Below, piece by piece: positions 57,952 to 64,000 of a stretch of 64,000 nucleotides of DNA. The DNA lies in NCBI RefSeq assembly GCF_963576615.1, contig NC_088714.1, positions 43,866,072 to 43,930,071 of the forward strand, written 5' to 3'. Origin of the DNA: Watersipora subatra. Taxonomy: Eukaryota > Bryozoa > Gymnolaemata > Cheilostomatida > Watersiporidae. The notes beneath the pieces were generated by a model. That model was not told the origin of the DNA and ran no database searches. It saw nothing but the letters and a program-made list of their open reading frames with translations. How positions within the stretch are numbered: position 1 is the first letter of the stretch; each line of letters begins with the position of its first letter. The position numbers were made by a program, and so were the translations under genes.

Positions 57952-58849
57952 CTGTCAAAGAAACACCACTTTAGGTCAAAGGTAAAATTATTGCCTTCAC
58001 GGAATTCTTTTTCAAATAAATAAACTGGTTGAATATCACACAGAAGTCACTCAAAGAGTTTGCAGAAGTTTCTGCACCTTGCTAAGGTAGCTTCGTGCAG
58101 TCCAATTCTTAAATTTGTTGCACATCAAACATGGTCCTCTCCATAAGGGAATACATACTTCTCAACTATTTAACAGACTACTGGTAACTGAAGTCCTAAA
58201 ATAACCTAAACTACAGGCCTATCTATACAGTTGACCACTGCTTCTTTGAACCTCACTTTCCTTAACTTACAGCTGTACGGACAACATCTGCAGTCTAGAT
58301 GATTATCGGATGCAGCCGCGTCTGTACAAAGACTGACAACTTTGACCGGTAGGTGGCTCTCTCAACAGACAATGCTAGCAACACAGGCACCTGAGTGAGT
58401 GTTGTACTGTAATTTCCGTTGATTATTACTACTGCTATTAATATAATGCTGTACCCTATGCTACTGTATACTGTATATGCATGTTGTACCATATTGCTGC
58501 CTAGTAGTATGTGTTTGAGACAATACAGGATGTTTAATAATGTATATATTACTTTACTGTGCTCAATTTTCATTGCCGGGACATCGTCTGTGTTTGCCGA
58601 ACAAAGGAGGGTTGATTGTCTTTTGTTTAGCTTTATAGAGACTATTCATTATATAAATCAGCATTCTAAAAATGTATTTGTTAGCAATTGTTAAACAAGT
58701 TTACAAATGGTTAGCAAAAATTTACGTTAAAAAATATGCAGAATATTTACATTTAGTTGAACTGACGTAAATGCGGTACTCTATCTGCATATGGTTGTTC
58801 GCAACATTTTATTGCTTTATTAGAATTAACAATTAATTTATATATTTAT

Positions 58850-59965
58850 ACTAGATGAATGCCTGCCTTTGCTGAGTAATAATAAAGTCTTTGGACAAAA
58901 AATTTATGTTTATTTAACATATGACAACAGTTACCGTTCCAACTTTCGAACTTCATATCATGGAAAAAGTGTTTTGTGCAGTTCAAACAAATTAAGCTTC
59001 ATATCATGAGAAAAGTGTTTTGTGCAGGTTGAATAAATTAAGGGAAAAAATAAAACAACTGTAAAGGTGTTTAAGTGTAAATGGGAAATAATTAGCCAGT
59101 AATAGCTAAATAAAGTCGGTTTTGCTACGTTTACAATAAAAATGATTTGGTAATGATAAAGTTAGTACAAACTAAAAAAACAAAATAAAAATTATGATTT
59201 TGTTGTATTAGTATTAACAATTAGTGCATAGAAGTATGTGTGTGTATTAAAAAGTTGCTATACAGTAACTTTAGTGTATTGAGTGGTTATAATCTGCAAT
59301 AAAATATAACATTACAATTTACTATGTGCAGTACATACCGTAGAGAATTCTTATCTTCGAGACAGACATATAACATAAACATTGAATTTATCTTAAATGA
59401 ATTTAGTTTACTAGACACATACTTGAAGCTAAGTTTTAGTTGTGTCTTACTACACTAAATTTCAGCTTCGTCATAGACTAACACTTTATCACTGTTTTCG
59501 GTTTCATTGTTCATTCATTCATTCTTTTAAGCATTGTGTGAGGGATTTCGGCATATAGCATTTGGTATCTTTGTTAATCCGACATTAATCTGAAATAATC
59601 AGCACATCGACTGCTAAACTTTAATTTCAAGATAAATCTTTGTTGATATCATATAGTGAACAAAAGTTGAAAAACATTGTGTTCTACATCATAAGGCAAA
59701 AAATTGTATGGCAGGGATTCGTAACCTGAGGGCGTACAGTATTAATTGATAATTTAGCTTGTGCAATCTCAAAAAGGTTATACAGTATAAGGTAAGAGTG
59801 ACTGGTGTGATAAGAACCGCTTAGCCTTGTGGTTACACGTGCTTGTTAATAGACTTGTGATTTGATTGTCATGAGTTCAAATCCAAAAAGGTGACATTTA
59901 TCGCCATAACCGAACAAACGAATGACAGACAGACAAACACTGAGACTATATATATATGGATAAAT
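58850..59965 (+). repeat. Dispersed repeat family R, 1.1-kb copy
   Basis: Starts ACTAGATGAATGCCTGCC, contains GAGTAATAATAAAGTC, two adjacent copies of the CTTCATATCATG(A/G)A block, the long middle section shared with 5.15-5.7 kb, a tRNA-like module at 59800-59885 (GCTTAGCCTTGTGGTTACAC; ATGAGTTCAAATCC) and the tail GACAGACAGACAAACACTGA with TA repeats. It lies in intron 1 of the receptor-like gene. Confidence 0.75.
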
Positions 59966-60115
59966 TAATTGTGAGTTTTTATGCTATCTTCTGTTTTATT
60001 GAGTCCTTAAAGTTTTATAGCTGCAACACATTTCTAGTTTTGCAGTAGTCTAAATTTGATACATGATCTACATTCAGAAGCAAACTAAACTGAATGAGAG
60101 AAGGAGAGAACTTAC

Positions 60116-60160
60116 CACAGGTCTGTCTGGACCCACATATCCATCTACGTCAGCAAACAT
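60116..60160 (-). CDS. Receptor-like gene exon 1 (start codon)
   Basis: 15 codons, MFADVDGYVGPDRPV, with consensus donor GTG|GTAAGT. Phase 0 matches exon 2. Confidence 0.65.
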
Positions 60161-60944
60161 CTTGTGATCACAGGCTATATTGACTGTTCCTATACTTTAC
60201 CACTGATATTAAGTAGAATAAGAGAGGTGATCAGCTGGCATCGACACGTCTTATGTCAATGGCTGCAAGCGACTCGCCCAGCAGTTGAAAAGTTGGGTCT
60301 TTTGTGAAGGGAAATTCCCTGTTATTCCAACCTAACAAAGGTGCAGCTTGTTGAGCATACATAAAAGTGCTTGTTGCTGAGTTACTCAAAAATCAATATG
60401 GAAATTCAATACTTAAGTTAAGGTCCTGTTCCTTGTTATTCGCCAAAGTTATTAAACATTGTGTTTCATGCTTCGAATGACTTTGGAGTTGCCTGCTATC
60501 GGCGAATTCACACCCTACCGTTTCAATGATCCAGAGTTGCACTGTGCTTAAATCTTTCCAAAATCCGTAACTTATCTCTCAAAACAAAACTTGTTAACAT
60601 AGGCTCTCAAATTTAATTAAGTGAAATGGTTTCAAATGCATTTGGATTTTACTGTTTCTATGATTCAGAGTGGAAGCAACTTCGAACCCATTCGAAACAT
60701 AGAGATGCAGGGAATGACAGCTATAGGCAAACTATCACTTTCTCAACATGCTTTAGTTTCTATTCTCTGACAAAGCATTGACTGTCAGATAATGATAACA
60801 ACATAGCTGTCAACCAAGTATTACTATCATGACAATGAGATACATAACGCAAGTACTAAAATGTAGGAGGAACTATGCTACAACCAGTGCAAGTTTGTAC
60901 ATTAGCAATACAAACTAAAAGTTGTGATCATCTTTGTAACTCAT

Positions 60945-61720
60945 GCGAGAGAGAGAAAGAGAGAGAAAAAGAGAGAGAGAAAGAGAGCGAGAGAGAGAGC
61001 AAGAGTGAGAGAGAAAGAGAGCGAGAGAGAAAGAGAGCGAGAGAAAGAAAGAGAGAAAAAGAGAGCGAGAGAGAGAGAGAGCAAGAAAGAGAGGGAGAGA
61101 GAGAGAGGGAGAGCGAGAGAGAAAGAGCGCGAGAAAGAGAGAGCAAGAAAAAGAGCGAGAGAGAGCGAGAAAGAAAGAGCGAGAGAGAGCGAGAGAAAGA
61201 GTAGGAGAGTGACAGGGCAATAGAGCGACAGGGCAATAGAGCGACAGGGCGATAGAGCAACAGCGCGAGAGAGCGACAGCGCGAGAGAGCGCGAGAAAGA
61301 GAGCGAGAGAGCAAAAGAGAGAAAGAGCGAGAGAGCAAAAGAGAGAGAGCGAGAGAGAAAGAGAGTGAGAGAGCAAGAAAGAGAGAGAGAAAGAGAGTGA
61401 GAGAAAGAGCAAAAGAGTGAGTAAGTGAGAGTGAAAGTGAAAATGAGTAAAAGTGAGTGAAAGTGAGTGAAAGTGACTAAAGTGAGTAAAGTGAGTAAAA
61501 GTGAGTAAAGTGACTAAAGTGAGTAAAGTGAGTAAAAGTGAGTAAAAGTGAGTAAAAGTGAGTAAAAATGAGTAAAAGTGAGTAACAGTAAAAGTGAGTA
61601 AAAGTGAGCAAAAGTCAGTAAAAGTGAGTAAAAGTGAGTGAAAGTGAGTGAAAGTGAGTAAAAGTGAGTGAAAGTGAGAAAGAGTGAGAGAAATAGACAG
61701 AAAGTGAGAGAGTGAGAATC
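60945..61720. repeat. About 770-bp purine tract, GAGA then GAGTAAAAGT type
   Basis: The plus strand is almost pure A/G from 60945 to 61720, changing from (GAGAGAAAGAGC)n, through a short (GACAGGGCAATAGAGC)n stretch at 61208-61262, to (GTGAGTAAAA)n. Ser/Leu-rich and Arg/Glu-rich frames here are artefacts. Confidence 0.97.
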
Positions 61721-62107
61721 TGGGTTTTTTAAATTACTAACTAGATAGCAACCAAATACTATGGCCGGACTATTCACCTCATGATTGCTAGATTGTCAGG
61801 AGCCTATTTGGCCTTTTTTTAGGGCAAGTAGCTATAGATGTTATGACCAAACTACCTGCTTCAGGATTGCTTGACCACTAAGGCCAAACTATCTAATCTA
61901 CCAAAGTTGTTTTCGCAAAGAATTCTACCAGCCCATTGGCAATGTGGTCCTATATACATACTGCTTGCTCTCTCAATAGTGAATTTGATAAAAAAGAGCT
62001 CTGTAACTTTTGCTGTATATTTCAAGACTGAACAGTGAGCCCAGCTCCTACATGTATAATTGTGCCCAGCTTGTCAAAATTTAACATAAGAACAGCGACA
62101 ATTACAG

Positions 62108-62598
62108 TCTCCCTGTCAGTCTCATTGTAATTCTTGCTATCAGTCTCACTGTTAGTTTCGCTGTCTGTTTCGCTGTCAGTCTTGCTGTCAGCCTCGCTAA
62201 TAGTCTCGCTTTCAGTCTCGCTATTAGTATTGCTATTAGTCTTATTGTCAGTCTTGCTATCAGTCTCGCTATCAGTCTCGCTGTCAGTCTCACTATTAGT
62301 CTTGCTGTCAGCCCCGCTATTAGTCTCTCTTTCAGTCTCGCTATTAGTATTGCTATTAGTCTTACTGTCAGTCTTGCTATCAGTCTCGCTATTAGTTTCG
62401 CTGTCAGTTTCACTGTCAGTGTCACTATTAGTCTCGCTATTAGTCTTACTGTCAGTCTCGCTATCAGTTTCGGTGTCAGTCTCGCTATCAGTCTCGCTGG
62501 CAGCCTTGATGACAGTCTCGCTATTAGTCTCGCTGTCAGTTTCGTTATCAGTCTTGCTACCAGTCTCACTGTCAGTCTCACTACCAGTCTCACTATTA
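62108..62598. repeat. 12-bp-period minisatellite
   Basis: About 40 copies of (AGTCTCGCT(A/G)TC)-like units, with a higher-order repeat of about 130 bp (compare 62185-62300 with 62305-62425). The period is a multiple of three, so frames stay open on both strands (LSVSLLV / ARLIARL); not evidence of coding. Confidence 0.95.
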
Positions 62599-62889
62599 GA
62601 AATGATAGTTCAATCACCTCGCAACTTCTGAATTGTACCGAAAACATATACCCGACAAAGCGATGAAAACCTTGTAATCCTACATAAACTGGAAGAACAG
62701 AAAATTCAGGTGTAGGATCAGGTGCCAAAACATTTCCTTGAATTATTTCAGACCCAGGCTTTAAAGTGTTAAAATAGTCAAAACTCTGTTCTCCCATAAG
62801 ATATGCACCTCAAACATCCTCACATAAGACCAGGTACTTGAAATGCTTTCAAGGGTAAACTCTGCATTCACTAGATATCATTGACTTAA

Positions 62890-63185
62890 TGAGATACGTA
62901 ACATTCTACTTACCATAGAGTAGCATTGGGTAGCTTCTTCCACCCACTCACGGTCACCCTTGCCTATCATACAGATGTGAAAGACAGCAATAGTGAGCAT
63001 AACATCCAGGTGTAGTTCCTAGTGGAATTAGTTGTACAGAGAATAAAGGAAATGCAGCTGACACATTAAGGTAGAACAAATTATTTGAATCAGCGTTCAT
63101 GGCGTAATGATTCTGATTGTTGAAGTAAACTCAGTAAATATTGTTAGCTGACAGTCAAATTCATAGACTTGTAGATGCTTTATTT
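62890..63185 (-). repeat. Dispersed repeat with exon-like 57-nt unit, copy B
   Basis: Minus-strand copy of the repeat at 15360-15650. The ATG frame at 62970-62914 reads MIGKGDREWVEEATQCYSM and stops at the same donor context, ATG|GTAAGTAG. Same length as copy A with about 84% base identity over the unit. Confidence 0.65.
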
Positions 63186-63227
63186 CTTTATTGTTGACTA
63201 TTTTATATGTATGTACAGTCACATGCG

Positions 63228-63244
63228 CATGCATGCACACACAC

Positions 63245-63284
<40 letters not shown>
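63228..63284. repeat. AC microsatellite
   Basis: (AC)n with a few CG steps. Confidence 0.98.
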
Positions 63285-63286
<2 letters not shown>

Positions 63287-63299
63287 GAAACGATTATCA

Positions 63300-64000
63300 G
63301 CCTCAGACCGTTATTGACTATTTCTATGGTGTTGCTTTTAAAGTTTTAACGATAAAAAAACAGAAAGAGGTAAGTTCAAAGTTAATGTTATGTTACGTAG
63401 CGTCACAAGAGTTTAGTGCTCCGAACATGTTGCCGTGCAAGTCTCTCTAACGCAATCATTAGCAGCTACATTTGTCTCAACGGTAATAACTCCATGTGGT
63501 ACTGCACATAGTAGTGTTGTATTTTATTGCAGATCATAACAACTAAATACATGTAGGTAACTATAATTACTAAAGTTACTATAGGTTACGGCAATATTTT
63601 GTTACCAGTTTTTAATATGTAAAGTGTGTATATAAAATTTCGATGTTTTTGTCGGGGGAGGATTTACATTATATAATTACTATAGGTTCTTATGCCCCTC
63701 CATATGGCATTTTGGCCTTACGATTCCAATATCAAAATGAATTAATGCCGTATGGCGGGGGTCCACTGTATTATGCAAGAATAATAGCAAATCTATATTC
63801 TGTCAAAAACTGAACATTGCTTTATGAGCTTTCCTTGATTATATGAAAAATTTTGGTTTTTATACATGGTACATGCGCATCATTGTCGAAGTATTTGCGA
63901 GACTTGCGAGCCTCAAGGTTTAGTTTTACAAAACATTCCCTAAAAAAATTATTGCTTTTTCAAACATTTTCTGTGTTCAGTTTAAACAAGGTTTTGCACC
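63300..64000. other. Repeat-derived end of window
   Basis: 63305-63360 matches 50725-50780 (TATTGACTATTTCTATGGTG and on). 63440-63550 matches part of repeat R near 5.58-5.69 kb. A DNA-transposon end is at 63769. No gene recognised in the remainder. Confidence 0.5.
63630..63769 (-). mobile_element. pogo/Tc1-like transposon terminal fragment
   Basis: On the minus strand it starts CAGTGGACCCCCGCCATACG at 63769, followed by GCATTAATTCATTTTGATAT, a terminal pattern typical of pogo-type elements. TA adjoins it, the usual target. The inner boundary and the other end were not found. Confidence 0.5.

Larger units (their letters stand above)
44005..60160 (-). pseudogene. Type II membrane protein with tyrosine-motif tail and D8C-like domain; ectodomain broken
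   Basis: Proposed exons (minus strand): 60160-60116, 57951-57881, 53619-53536, 53293-53190, 51919-51755, 47244-47143, 46363-46247, 45249-44997 and 44264-44005. ATG is at 60160. All seven joins up to exon 8 keep phase. The tail (residues 1-165) has NTYENV (Y24), NSYTLV (Y72), HSYEVI (Y126) and NTYEDV (Y145), all Tyr-x-x-Val/Ile sites that SH2 proteins can bind once phosphorylated. One membrane span lies at about 167-189 and there is no signal peptide, hence type II. A stalk with NxS/T sites and a D8C-like (uromodulin-type) domain follow. A 1-nt insertion in exon 8 and a TGA in exon 9 break the D8C domain. A receptor role is inference. The exon 3 donor (ACT|GTATTA) is weak. If the two lesions are assembly errors, the gene is intact. 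Confidence 0.7.
60161..62913. other. Upstream of the receptor-like gene: simple-sequence region
   Basis: Would contain the receptor-like promoter, but no core element could be assigned. Dominated by the purine tract and the 12-bp minisatellite. A minus-strand frame starting at 62797 (MGEQSFDYFNTLKPGSEIIQ, then PDPTPEFSVLPVYVGLQ) looks protein-like for about 42 codons before running into the minisatellite. It could be a first exon (possible donor CAAG|GTTTTC) but is unsupported. Confidence 0.4.

Noticed and set aside
59800..59885. Possible tRNA gene
   Set aside because: Box A and B-like words are present, but it is part of a dispersed repeat with the same module elsewhere and no acceptor stem or terminator at the right place.
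60875..61412. Arg/Glu-rich and Ser/Leu-rich frames up to 165 codons
   Set aside because: They reflect the purine tract, open on both strands; no gene signal.

Overview
This is a eukaryotic, animal-type window. Coding sequence is split into short exons with GT..AG junctions, the DNA is AT-rich, and it is crowded with microsatellites, minisatellites and nested DNA transposons, LINE, SINE-like and gypsy relics. No operons, rRNA genes or CRISPR arrays are seen. The domain repertoire (C2H2 fingers, RING/B-box, THAP, D8C-like ectodomain) and the repeat landscape suggest a marine invertebrate, possibly a lophotrochozoan; the phylum is inference. All splice sites were found by eye.

Region by region (all four main gene models lie on the minus strand):
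(1) 3.6-4.7 kb: last exons of a C2H2 zinc-finger gene with eight fingers.
(2) 4.9-10.5 kb: several copies of one unclassified repeat family with TA-rich ends and a tRNA-like segment, including an inverted pair around a TA/CA microsatellite, plus a 307-bp tandem duplication.
(3) 10.5-19.4 kb: no convincing gene; hAT-, pogo- and MITE-type relics, hairpins and minisatellites.
(4) 19.4-33.35 kb: a TRIM-like gene (RING, B-box, coiled coil, propeller-like C-terminus). One large intron holds a decayed Ty3/gypsy element (23.2-29.4 kb) whose recognised polymerase and integrase aspartates read as Asn.
(5) 33.8-39.2 kb: a LINE 3' end cut twice, first by a 3.44-kb TTAA-target transposon carrying a six-exon 217-aa THAP protein (Kolobok-like), then by a 1.14-kb element with 8-bp target duplications that itself holds a MITE.
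(6) 39.4-43.5 kb: tandem palindromes and minisatellites.
(7) 44.0-60.2 kb: a nine-exon gene model for a type II membrane protein: a cytoplasmic tail with four Tyr-x-x-(Val/Ile) motifs, one membrane span, an N-glycosylation-rich stalk and a D8C (uromodulin-type) domain. The D8C domain carries a 1-nt insertion and an in-frame TGA, so this copy looks like a recent pseudogene. Its introns contain a three-level transposon nest (48.1-51.0 kb) and a second LINE 3' end (54.0-54.7 kb).
(8) 60.9-64 kb: a 770-bp purine tract, a 12-bp-period minisatellite, a repeated 57-nt exon-like unit and a pogo-like transposon end.

The most interesting items are the receptor-like gene with its broken ectodomain, the THAP-bearing TTAA transposon inside the twice-interrupted LINE, and the 48-51 kb nest.
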